A DNA stretch of 5,570 bases from Cryomorphaceae bacterium (GCA_949547975.1 CATITW010000410.1:1-5570); one strand, 5' to 3'; numbered from the stretch's first letter, positions 1-5,570 are shown. Numbers and translations: made by a program. Notes: generated by a model not told the origin, from the letters alone.

Positions 1-1067
1 AATTCCTTGCCGACATGCTGCAACGTAAGGGCGCTCTGAATACTCGTATAGATAAAACGCGACGGCTTTCGGATGGGTTTTGCGACCGATGCTTCTAGCG
101 GAACGATCGAAACGCCGCCGTTGAATGAGCCCACCCACAATTCGTTGTCTAGCGCTGTGATGCTGTAGAACTGATCGGTAACTAAACCTTGCTGAGGGTC
201 TTTCTTTGTATATTGAAACCACTCAGAACCGTCCCAGCGCCACAATCCTGCACCGTCCGTACTGAGCCATATATCTCGATCTACTATAGCAACGTCACGC
301 GGGTTAAACAACGCCGGCTGCTCTCGAAGTTGTTCAGGAATAGGTAATGCCTCTGCGCCTGCACTGGTATGTACAAATACGCCTTGCTCTTCTACAGCCC
401 AAACTACCTTATCTTCGAACACGTCTACCATTTTACGGTAACTCGTATAGCGTTCGTCCTGCACAGCGGCGCGCACCGTATTCATATTCATGTCCCAATA
501 CAAAAGTCTACTGCCGGAAGTTGCTAACCACAGCGTATCGCCTTGCTGAGCAAAATCAAAAGAAAACGCTACGTCTTCCGGAGCTGTAGCAAAGGCAATC
601 CTTTCCCATTGCCCTGCTTCCAAACTCAAGCGGTAAATCCCGTCTCCTACGGTACCTGCCCAAAGCGTGCGTTCACTGTCCTCAAACAAACTGATCACCG
701 AACTCATCGCAGGAAGCTGAGGCACGTGATCATCCGCTAATGGACGTAAAACATTGAGGTCCAATGCCACCAAACCGCCTTGTTGCAGACCGATCCATAA
801 CGTAGAATCACGCGTTACACATAGGCTTTGCACATTCGTGGTACGTCGAACGGCAGTTGAGTCCAAGAAGTCCACCTTGGTGGCTGCACCATCATTGAAT
901 CTATATAACCCGTCCCTTGTTCCGAGCCATATAAAGCCAATTTCATCTGCAGCGACCGCATAGACACTTGGGTGTTCTAACCCTTCATTTGAAGCGATCT
1001 GACGAATGCCTTGACCGGACAGATTTCCGGACAACAGTAGGACAAAAAGCAGGAATACTGTACGCAT
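1..1067 (-). CDS. Two-component-regulator-type beta-propeller protein (Reg_prop), 3' end outside window
   Basis: A frame open from an ATG at 1067-1065 to the left edge gives at least 355 residues without a stop. Residues 1-19 form a signal peptide (MRTVFLLFVLLLSGNLSGQ) with no lipobox Cys, so the product is exported to the periplasm. Seven W-x-G-T/D-G-L type blade motifs follow near residues 46 (IWLGTRDGLYRF), 90 (LWIGLQQGGLVAL), 135 (LWAGTVGDGIYRL), 179, 222, 266 (IWLSTDGAGLWRW) and 310 (LWVGSFNGGVSIV). This is one complete seven-bladed propeller of the type found in sensors of hybrid two-component systems and related PUL regulators. Residues 331-355 (from PIRKPSRFIYTSIQ) no longer follow the blade pattern and may begin a Y_Y_Y (triple-tyrosine) domain; that is a weak inference. 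The output domain (histidine kinase, AraC or LuxR type) is not visible. Blades 4 and 5 are degenerate. The start is supported by the signal peptide; the next Met is residue 121. The gene lies just after the terminator of the glucan operon, in the same direction, and is probably its regulator. Confidence 0.88.
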   Translation of the reverse strand, partial: MRTVFLLFVLLLSGNLSGQGIRQIASNEGLEHPSVYAVAADEIGFIWLGTRDGLYRFNDGAATKVDFLDSTAVRRTTNVQSLCVTRDSTLWIGLQQGGLVALDLNVLRPLADDHVPQLPAMSSVISLFEDSERTLWAGTVGDGIYRLSLEAGQWERIAFATAPEDVAFSFDFAQQGDTLWLATSGSRLLYWDMNMNTVRAAVQDERYTSYRKMVDVFEDKVVWAVEEQGVFVHTSAGAEALPIPEQLREQPALFNPRDVAIVDRDIWLSTDGAGLWRWDGSEWFQYTKKDPQQGLVTDQFYSITALDNELWVGSFNGGVSIVPLEASVAKPIRKPSRFIYTSIQSALTLQHVGKE

Positions 1068-1081
1068 GGGCAAAAGTTACG

Positions 1082-1118
1082 AAATAAAAAAGGGGACCCG
1101 CCAAAACGGCAGGTCCCC
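1082..1118 (-). terminator. Strong rho-independent terminator of the glucan operon
   Basis: Read on the minus strand, GGGGACCTGCC (1118-1108), a five-base loop (1107-1103) and GGCGGGTCCCC (1102-1092) form an 11-bp GC-rich stem with a single U-G wobble. It is followed at once by six T's (1091-1086) and an AT-rich tail. The T tract occurs on one side only, so the terminator acts in the minus direction, after the T9SS module protein (stop at 1149). The T tract ends about 15-20 nt before the ATG of the downstream propeller gene. Confidence 0.93.
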
Positions 1119-1119
1119 A

Positions 1120-1147
1120 CACTTACTTACTAACCAAATGGTAAGTG
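1120..1147 (-). repeat. Short inverted repeat between stop codon and terminator
   Basis: The heptamer CACTTAC at 1120-1126 (plus strand) is exactly complementary to GTAAGTG at 1141-1147, with 14 nt between. A second, nested possibility is the near-palindrome 1129-1146 (ACTAACCA / TGGTAAGT around AA, one mismatch). Either could form a small weak hairpin in the 3' untranslated RNA just before the main terminator. It may be a processing or stability element, or chance in an AT-rich spacer. Confidence 0.3.
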
Positions 1148-1148
1148 A

Positions 1149-2492
1149 TTATTTAAGGGCAACGCGTACAACACGCTCGCTTGATCCGTTCTGAACACGA
1201 ACGATGTACATACCACGTGGCAACGCAGCAACATCTAAACGTGCAGCACCGTCGAATGACTGCTCCATAACTAGGGCACCAGTTACACTGTATACAGCTA
1301 CTTTAGAAGTACCTGCAGCAGCCTCTACGAATAGAACATCAGAAGCTGGGTTTGGCTTCACGATGAATGCAGCAGCATCCTCTTCGATACCGATACCTGA
1401 ACAAGGACCACACTGCTCCCAACAGTTCACATCAAGTGTTGAATCCATACCTGCAGCAACAGTCACCAAACGGTTCGTGAACGCACCTGTAGTCAACGTA
1501 CATACGCTGTCAGAAGTTGCTGGATCGAACTGCTCTTGACCTGCCCAGTTGTCGTAAGTAAACTTGTACTCGTACGTACCTGGCAACAAAGAAAGAGTTA
1601 CATCCCAAACGCCATCAGCGTCATCGTCAGTCATCGCGTGTGTACCACCGCTCCAAGAATCCATAGATCCTGTTAGGTATGGAGTTGTGAACGTACCTGC
1701 AGCAAGACCGTTAAGATCTACTTGGAACGTGTAGTCTTGTGGTGTTTGTGGCGCTGGACAAGTACCGTCCGTAGTACACTCACCGAAACATGTGCGGTAG
1801 TGGAAGTCTCCCATCAAGCCCATAGTAGCACTGTAGCCTACCATGTCACGGTCGTTGTACTGACCTGCAGCACAAGACTTACCGATGATGTTCTCTTTCG
1901 CACCCCAAGATGGGTCATTAGCAGAAAGGAATGTGAACATGCTGTAGAAACCAGTGTCCGCACGTAGTGTCTTAGAGTACACGCTATCACCGATAGGGTA
2001 CATCTCGTTCACCCCTGGAGTAGCGAAACCTGTACCACCTGCAAGGTATACACCAGTCGTATCTACTGCAGTGTAGCTCATGTTTACTTGGAAAGTCATG
2101 TATACTTTACCAGCAACACCGCTACAGTCATTAAATGCATATCCTGGAAGGATAGTATCACCTGCAACAGAAGCGATACGGTTCGTGAAGGCTCCAGTAG
2201 TAATCGTACATGGATCACCTGCAGTGAACTGCTCTTGGTCTGTCCAACCGTCAACTGTGAATTTGTACTCGAAAGTTGAATCTGTTAGCGGCAAAGTAAC
2301 CGTCCAGATAGAATCTCCTTCTGGATCGCTCATTGGGTTACACGAGCCACACCAGCTGTTAAAAGAACCGTTAACGAACACGCCGTTAGTGGTTGACCCA
2401 GTGTACTGAGTCATGTCTACGATGAAAGTAACATCGTTTTGAGCCCAAGCCATCATCGGCAAAAGCATCAATAAAGCGTAGATTTTTTTCAT
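1149..2492 (-). CDS. Secreted triple CBM48/E-set-like module protein with T9SS type A sorting domain
   Basis: A complete 447-residue frame. Residues 1-17 are a classical signal peptide with likely cleavage after AWA. Three beta-sandwich modules follow, at about 21-123, 130-239 and 254-364. Modules 1 and 3 are clear homologues: NGSFNSW (41-47) against TGSMDSW (274-280), EYKFTVDGW against EYKFTYDNW (75, 308), and CTITTGAFTNR against CTLTTGAFTNR (95, 331). The SFNSW...EYKF pattern resembles AMPK/CBM48-type starch-binding folds, but in marine Bacteroidota such modules are often attached to beta-glucan and other polysaccharide enzymes. Module 2 is a diverged relative (YMTFQVNMS, VYLAGG, AGQYNDRDM). 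Residues 376-447 are a T9SS C-terminal domain with KPNPASD, LPRGMYIVRV and a final VALK, which directs export across the outer membrane and surface attachment or release. No catalytic domain is present. It is the last gene before the terminator and follows the GH16 gene, so a role in binding the same glucan is inferred. Tyr codons are 19 TAC to 1 TAT, suggesting high expression. Confidence 0.92.
   Translation of the reverse strand: MKKIYALLMLLPMMAWAQNDVTFIVDMTQYTGSTTNGVFVNGSFNSWCGSCNPMSDPEGDSIWTVTLPLTDSTFEYKFTVDGWTDQEQFTAGDPCTITTGAFTNRIASVAGDTILPGYAFNDCSGVAGKVYMTFQVNMSYTAVDTTGVYLAGGTGFATPGVNEMYPIGDSVYSKTLRADTGFYSMFTFLSANDPSWGAKENIIGKSCAAGQYNDRDMVGYSATMGLMGDFHYRTCFGECTTDGTCPAPQTPQDYTFQVDLNGLAAGTFTTPYLTGSMDSWSGGTHAMTDDDADGVWDVTLSLLPGTYEYKFTYDNWAGQEQFDPATSDSVCTLTTGAFTNRLVTVAAGMDSTLDVNCWEQCGPCSGIGIEEDAAAFIVKPNPASDVLFVEAAAGTSKVAVYSVTGALVMEQSFDGAARLDVAALPRGMYIVRVQNGSSERVVRVALK
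1422..1733 (-). repeat. Internal repeat copy 2 (module 3 of the T9SS protein)
   Basis: Residues 254-357 of the T9SS module protein duplicate residues 21-123. The best-conserved block, 1470-1502, matches 2178-2210 at 28 of 33 bases by direct comparison; both encode CT-(I/L)-TTGAFTNR. This copy lacks the Cys-x-x-Cys pair present after NGSFNSW in the first copy. Confidence 0.8.
2124..2432 (-). repeat. Internal repeat copy 1 (module 1 of the T9SS protein)
   Basis: Residues 21-123 of the T9SS module protein are homologous to residues 254-357 of the same protein. Shared landmarks are the SW turn, the EYKFT-x-D-x-W strand followed by QEQF, and the TTGAFTNR strand. The copy carries a Cys48-x-x-Cys51 pair, plus Cys95 and Cys123. 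Confidence 0.8.
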
Positions 2493-2529
2493 GTTAAGTG
2501 AATTTGTTATGGTTAGTAATTGTTATTGA
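2493..2529 (-). other. AT-rich intercistronic leader before the T9SS module gene
   Basis: These 37 nt between the GH16 stop and the next ATG are strongly A/T-rich and hold four TAAC tetramers. There is no Shine-Dalgarno-like purine run, as is usual for Bacteroidota. No match to the Bacteroidota promoter pattern (TTTG, then TAnnTTTG) is visible here, so the gene is probably co-transcribed with the genes upstream. The spacing is the longest inside the operon and could hold an RNA processing site, but nothing in the sequence proves this. Confidence 0.4.
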
Positions 2530-3684
2530 TTATTGTTGAAATACGCGTACATAATCGACTGTCATGTACTGCGGGAATGTGGTATTCGGACCTACTGGAC
2601 CGGGCCAATCTCCTTCGACAGCGATGTTAAAGATGAAGAAATGCGGTTCGTGGAATGCACTGAGCGATCCGATGCTCAAATTGTGGTACTGCACATCGTC
2701 AAACAACCAGCGAATGCTGTTCTGATCCCATACCATAGAGTACACATGGAATTCATCGGCCAATTTCTCACCAGCGGGAACCGTAGTAGTCCCAGAGTGA
2801 CTCGCCTGGCCTCCAGCATTCCAATGCGCTGTCCCATGAACGGTGCGGTCATTGACACCGTCACCACCGATCATTTCCATGATGTCGAGCTCACCACATT
2901 CTGGCCAACCCACAGTAGAAATATTATCACCTAACATCCAAAGTGCCGGCCACAAACCTTGTCCGAATGGCACTCGCGCTCGAATGTCGATGCGCCCATA
3001 TTTAAAGCTTTGTTTATTCTGGGTTGTGATTCGGGCAGAAGTGAACGGCGCACCGCCGTAGTTTTCTTCCTTCGCTGTAATGGTCAAATAGCCATCACCT
3101 ACTGTAGCGTTATTAGATCCGGCACGGTAGTACTGGCTTTCCTCATTTCCCCAACCTGAATTTCCGGTTTCGTAATTCCAGTCAGCCGTATTCAAAGACA
3201 TGCCATCGAACTCATCCTGCCACACTAGATTGAACCCAGGATAAGACAAGGGTGTCGAATACCCAGAATCGGAAGGATTGTAATCCGTATCGTCGTTGTC
3301 GATCGTAATGACATTAAACGGTTCCGGAATGCTGACTTCATTTCCGTTGCTGTAGGCAATCCAGAAGTTTTCATCACTTTCCCAGTCCTCGTCGGTTAAA
3401 ATTGGGATTTGAATCGAGTAGGTCGTTTGACCCTTCTCGATACTTGCTGTTCCTTCGGTTTGAACAAAATCGGTACCCGCTTCTGCTTCAAGATCCACCG
3501 TTTTATAATCAAACGTAAGGTCCTTCGGCGCCGGCTTGTTCAGGCTCACCTCATAAGTCAAGGTGAAATCCGTGTTGCCCTCTTCGATAGAGATGTCCGC
3601 ACCAGAAAGTACAGGCGGCTCCTCAACCTCACAAGAGGCAAAGATCAGCGCTACAGCTATCAGCAAATAATGAGACTTCAGCAT
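2530..3684 (-). CDS. GH16 family endo-beta-1,3-glucanase (laminarinase-like) lipoprotein with Calx-beta domain
   Basis: A complete 384-residue frame. Residues 1-17 are a lipoprotein signal ending in IFAS-C18. The following EVEE resembles the acidic export signal that sends Bacteroidota lipoproteins to the cell surface. Residues about 25-133 form a Calx-beta domain (EAGTDF at 68-73, TIDNDD at 127-132). A short Ser/Tyr/Pro linker leads to the GH16 catalytic domain, about 152-384. The catalytic motif ELDIME spans 265-270: E265 is the expected nucleophile, D267 the assisting acid and E270 the acid/base. WPALWMLGDN (245-254), WPECGELDIMEM and HGTAHW (283-288) are typical of laminarinases (endo-beta-1,3-glucanases) rather than agarases or carrageenases. 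The domain ends in a typical DYVRVFQQ, so it is full length. The gene starts 6 nt after the PKD-protein stop and is co-transcribed with it. It should cut beta-1,3-glucan (laminarin or similar) at the cell surface to feed SusC/SusD; the exact substrate, including mixed-linkage glucan, is inferred. Confidence 0.94.
   Translation of the reverse strand: MLKSHYLLIAVALIFASCEVEEPPVLSGADISIEEGNTDFTLTYEVSLNKPAPKDLTFDYKTVDLEAEAGTDFVQTEGTASIEKGQTTYSIQIPILTDEDWESDENFWIAYSNGNEVSIPEPFNVITIDNDDTDYNPSDSGYSTPLSYPGFNLVWQDEFDGMSLNTADWNYETGNSGWGNEESQYYRAGSNNATVGDGYLTITAKEENYGGAPFTSARITTQNKQSFKYGRIDIRARVPFGQGLWPALWMLGDNISTVGWPECGELDIMEMIGGDGVNDRTVHGTAHWNAGGQASHSGTTTVPAGEKLADEFHVYSMVWDQNSIRWLFDDVQYHNLSIGSLSAFHEPHFFIFNIAVEGDWPGPVGPNTTFPQYMTVDYVRVFQQ
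2875..2892 (-). other. GH16 catalytic motif ELDIME
   Basis: These six codons encode E265-L-D267-I-M-E270 of the GH16 protein, matching the family pattern E-x-D-x-x-E. The Met between the aspartate and the second glutamate (the beta-bulge form) is usual for laminarinases. All three acidic residues are present, so the enzyme is expected to be active. Confidence 0.93.
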
Positions 3685-3690
3685 AGAGGC

Positions 3691-4572
3691 TTAGAGTTCA
3701 GAATAGATGGTGAAACGCCAAAGACCGCCACCAAAGTTTACTTCGATCTCCATGTAACGTGCAGTGCCGTCGTCGGTCATCGAAAGAATATCGTAAGTAA
3801 TGTCCGCTACTGGAGAGCTCACCTCACCAACATTCGTCGCTTTTGGAAGCCCGATGAATGCACCTGAACCGATCAATTTTAATTGGCCCATACCAGCAAC
3901 ACCTGCGTCAGGAATCACCTCGAAGTCGTGTACTCCACTACCCCAATCGGCCTTATCGCCTGTTAAGAAACTCTCTGGCTGACAACCGTCCGCTGCAACA
4001 CCCATGTAAGTCTCTGCCCAAAGGTCCCCGTTAGTCTCGTAGGTGAGTTTTGCGTCTTTATCGAACGTCCACTCGTCGTTAAATAGACACGGACGATCGG
4101 TAGGACCGGTTGCCGGTAGGAACCACCAAGTTTGCGAGCCATCCACAGGACCTACCCAAAGACAGCCTGCGATCGGTGCCATTTTCCAGGTACGTGACGT
4201 ACAATCGGTCAAGAATTCTGCAGCGCCTTCACATACTAACGGTGCATCGCGGAAGATCTCCACAGTTCCCGTAGCGACATCGTGTCCGCCTTGGTTGAAT
4301 ACTTTGTGCTCTACGTTGTAGACACCCATGGTAGAGATGAATACTTCTACTTCTTCACCAGTAAAGACACCTACGCCTTCCACTTCCCACTGGTAGAGGA
4401 AAGGATCGCCGGAGCTGTTTGAGGTGAAGCGAACCGTGTTGGAGTCTACCTCCGTCACGGTGTAACCTGCTGTAGGCAAATCGCCCAATTCTGTTTTGCC
4501 TGTAACGCTTGGTTCACAAGCCGTAAATGCGATGGCTGCCACCGCAAATGCGAGTAGTTTAAATGCTTTCAT
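3691..4572 (-). CDS. PKD-domain lipoprotein, probable surface glycan-binding protein
   Basis: A complete 293-residue frame. Residues 1-18 are a lipoprotein signal with FTA-C19 as lipobox, so the protein is membrane-anchored. Residues about 33-108 form one PKD domain (FTSNSSGDPFLYQWEV, then GVYNVEHKVFN), an Ig-like spacer common in secreted glycan-binding proteins. The C-terminal part, about 112-293, has no catalytic motif I recognise. It is rich in Trp: W129, W139, W149, W150, W168, W185, W210 and W285, with SRTWKMAP and FNDEWTFD as landmarks, and ends in a beta strand, LWRFTIYSEL. The position directly after susD and before the GH16 gene is that of SusE/F-like or SGBP proteins, and PKD proteins of this kind occur in laminarin PULs. 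Binding of beta-1,3-glucan is therefore inferred from context; the aromatic residues are candidate stacking platforms. Its ATG overlaps the SusD stop by one base, which suggests coupled translation. Confidence 0.82.
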   Translation of the reverse strand: MKAFKLLAFAVAAIAFTACEPSVTGKTELGDLPTAGYTVTEVDSNTVRFTSNSSGDPFLYQWEVEGVGVFTGEEVEVFISTMGVYNVEHKVFNQGGHDVATGTVEIFRDAPLVCEGAAEFLTDCTSRTWKMAPIAGCLWVGPVDGSQTWWFLPATGPTDRPCLFNDEWTFDKDAKLTYETNGDLWAETYMGVAADGCQPESFLTGDKADWGSGVHDFEVIPDAGVAGMGQLKLIGSGAFIGLPKATNVGEVSSPVADITYDILSMTDDGTARYMEIEVNFGGGLWRFTIYSEL

Positions 4573-4574
4573 TA
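4570..4574 (-). promoter_or_regulatory. Stop-start overlap TAATG (translational coupling)
   Basis: On the minus strand the SusD stop TAA (4574-4572) shares its last A with the ATG of the PKD lipoprotein gene (4572-4570). Ribosomes ending SusD can reinitiate at once, which would keep the two binding proteins in proportion. No separate Shine-Dalgarno-like sequence precedes the ATG. Confidence 0.7.
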
Positions 4575-5570
4575 GTAACCGTCGTTTTGTGTTAGTGCAC
4601 CATTTGATGCGTCAATCTCGTTTTGTGGAATAGGCAAATAGCGCTTGGTCTCATCCCATCCAGTCAACACCGTTGCTGCTTGTCCAGTTCTCACTAGATC
4701 GTAGTAACGATGACCTTCTGTGGCCAATTCCATTCTGCGCTCGTTGTAAATATCTTCTAACAACTGCGTTCCGCTCGTATTGATCGGTTGAACACCTGCG
4801 CGCACGCGAACTTGATTCAAGTAAGCACGTGCTGTTCCTTCTGAACCACCGCTGCGAACCAAACCTTCTGCGGCCATCAAAAGCACATCTGCATAACGAA
4901 TTTCACGCACGTTGTTTCCCCAGTTCAATGCTGGTTCACCATCCGGCGGGAACATGCTTGCTAATGGCGCATATTTCTTCATAAAGAATCCTGTGTTCTG
5001 ATACCCCGGAGAGTACTCCATGGCTGCATTGTTGTCTGCATCGATGATGGTCGCCTGGTAACGTGGATCCGTAGACATGAACGCTTCTAGATCTTCTGTT
5101 ACTGGACAGAAACCCCATCCCGGTGTGTAGTCAGGACCGTTGTAATCGCGCATTCCACAGAACTGAACGCCTACGTTTCCTTCACTGTGACCTGATCCGA
5201 AACGTCCCCAGTCTGAGGTAGAGTTTTCAGAGTAGGTGATCTCAAAAACGCTTTCTGAAGACCACTCACCAGCTTTGGTGAAAATCTCGTTGTAGTCGGA
5301 CACAAGGGCGTACTCGCCAGAATTGATCACTTCTTCACAAAGTGTCGCCACTTCTGCCATGTTTTGATCGTCGTCCATCATTAAATAGACGCGAGCTAGC
5401 AACGCCTGAGCGGCACCTTTGGTCGCACGACCAATCTCGTTTCCAGGAACGTTCGTCGGCAAATCTGCAATCGCCAATTCCAATTCCTCCACCACGAACG
5501 CATACACGTCCTCTGGCGCAGACTGAACTACGGAATAGTACTCCGACGGGTCAAGCGTGCTTTTGATCAA
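4572..5570 (-). CDS. SusD/RagB-family outer-membrane glycan-binding lipoprotein, 5' end outside window
   Basis: The C-terminal 332 residues of a SusD-family protein. The frame runs on past the right edge, so the TTG-encoded first residue is not a real start. Full-length members are roughly 500-600 residues, so about the N-terminal third (signal peptide, lipid-attachment Cys and first TPR helices) is missing. Family landmarks, in fragment numbering, are the TPR-type helices at 20-36 (PEDVYAFVVEELELAIA) and 49-64 (ATKGAAQALLARVYLM), IRYADVLLMAAEGL (224-237), AYLNQVRVRAG (249-259), IYNERRMELATEGHRYYDLVRTG (within 274-296) and the terminal YLPIPQNEID...LTQNDGY. Such proteins sit as a lid on a SusC-type TonB transporter and deliver oligosaccharides to it; a susC gene is expected just upstream. 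The GH16 neighbour suggests beta-1,3-glucan oligosaccharides as ligand (inference). Aromatic residues at 143-153 and W121, W217 might contribute to binding, but the ligand site cannot be fixed from sequence alone. Confidence 0.95.
   Translation of the reverse strand: MIKSTLDPSEYYSVVQSAPEDVYAFVVEELELAIADLPTNVPGNEIGRATKGAAQALLARVYLMMDDDQNMAEVATLCEEVINSGEYALVSDYNEIFTKAGEWSSESVFEITYSENSTSDWGRFGSGHSEGNVGVQFCGMRDYNGPDYTPGWGFCPVTEDLEAFMSTDPRYQATIIDADNNAAMEYSPGYQNTGFFMKKYAPLASMFPPDGEPALNWGNNVREIRYADVLLMAAEGLVRSGGSEGTARAYLNQVRVRAGVQPINTSGTQLLEDIYNERRMELATEGHRYYDLVRTGQAATVLTGWDETKRYLPIPQNEIDASNGALTQNDGY

Noticed and set aside
347..963. Three short plus-strand open frames on the left.
   Set aside because: They are antisense to the propeller gene, whose blade motifs and uninterrupted minus-strand frame explain this stretch.
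1071..1105. Possible Bacteroidota promoter for the propeller gene: TTTG in the terminator loop (1105-1102) and TAACTTTTG at 1079-1071.
   Set aside because: The -7 element has an extra base, the spacing is slightly long, and transcription would begin after the ATG at 1067. The fit is probably chance.
1149..2492. Module protein as a starch-utilization component because of CBM48-like motifs.
   Set aside because: No alpha-amylase or other alpha-glucan enzyme is in the window, and the adjacent enzyme is a beta-1,3-glucanase; the fold alone does not set the ligand.
2533..2934. A 133-residue plus-strand open frame.
   Set aside because: It lies wholly antisense to the conserved GH16 catalytic domain and resembles no protein family.
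2530..3684. GH16 protein as an agarase, carrageenase or porphyranase.
   Set aside because: The WPALWMLGDN, ELDIMEM and HGTAHW motifs and the ending are those of beta-1,3-glucanases; nothing specific to the galactan enzymes was seen.
3409..3867. A 152-residue plus-strand open frame across the GH16/PKD-protein junction.
   Set aside because: It is antisense to two well-supported genes, has no signal peptide or known motif, and has a composition (many Arg/Thr) typical of a reverse-frame shadow.
5568..5570. TTG at the right edge as the start of a short SusD-like protein.
   Set aside because: The fragment begins in the middle of the conserved SusD fold and lacks a signal peptide, so the frame clearly continues beyond the window.

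Overview
The window looks like part of a polysaccharide utilization locus (PUL) from a marine-type Bacteroidota, most likely a Flavobacteriales relative. The evidence is a SusD-family protein, lipoproteins with acidic residues after the lipidated Cys, a type IX secretion (T9SS) C-terminal sorting domain, a periplasmic regulator-type beta-propeller, and no Shine-Dalgarno-like leaders. All five genes lie on the minus strand, so transcription runs from high to low coordinates. The genus cannot be fixed from this sequence alone.

Layout in transcription order. (1) 5570-4572: C-terminal 332 residues of a SusD/RagB-family glycan-binding lipoprotein; its start, and presumably a susC-like TonB transporter gene, lie beyond the right edge. 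(2) 4572-3691: a PKD-domain lipoprotein, probably a surface glycan-binding protein, whose ATG overlaps the SusD stop by one base. (3) 3684-2530: a lipoprotein GH16 endo-beta-1,3-glucanase (laminarinase type) with an N-terminal Calx-beta domain and a complete ExDxxE catalytic motif, starting 6 nt after the previous stop. (4) 2492-1149: a non-catalytic secreted protein with three beta-sandwich modules of the CBM48/E-set type and a T9SS sorting domain, 37 nt downstream. (5) 1118-1082: a strong intrinsic terminator. (6) 1067 to the left edge: an open frame for a secreted or periplasmic seven-bladed Reg_prop propeller, the usual sensor half of PUL regulators; its C-terminus and output domain lie outside the window.

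Proposed teamwork (inference): the GH16 enzyme cuts a beta-1,3-glucan such as laminarin at the cell surface. The PKD protein, SusD and the T9SS-exported module protein hold the glycan or its fragments. SusC/SusD import the oligosaccharides, and the propeller protein senses a breakdown product and controls the locus. The most interesting points are the catalytically empty triple-module T9SS protein with strong high-expression-type codon bias, and a terminator hairpin ending about 15-20 nt before the regulator's start codon, which leaves almost no room for a separate promoter. No RNA genes, CRISPR arrays, insertion sequences or phage genes were seen, and no gene-free stretch exceeds 300 bases.
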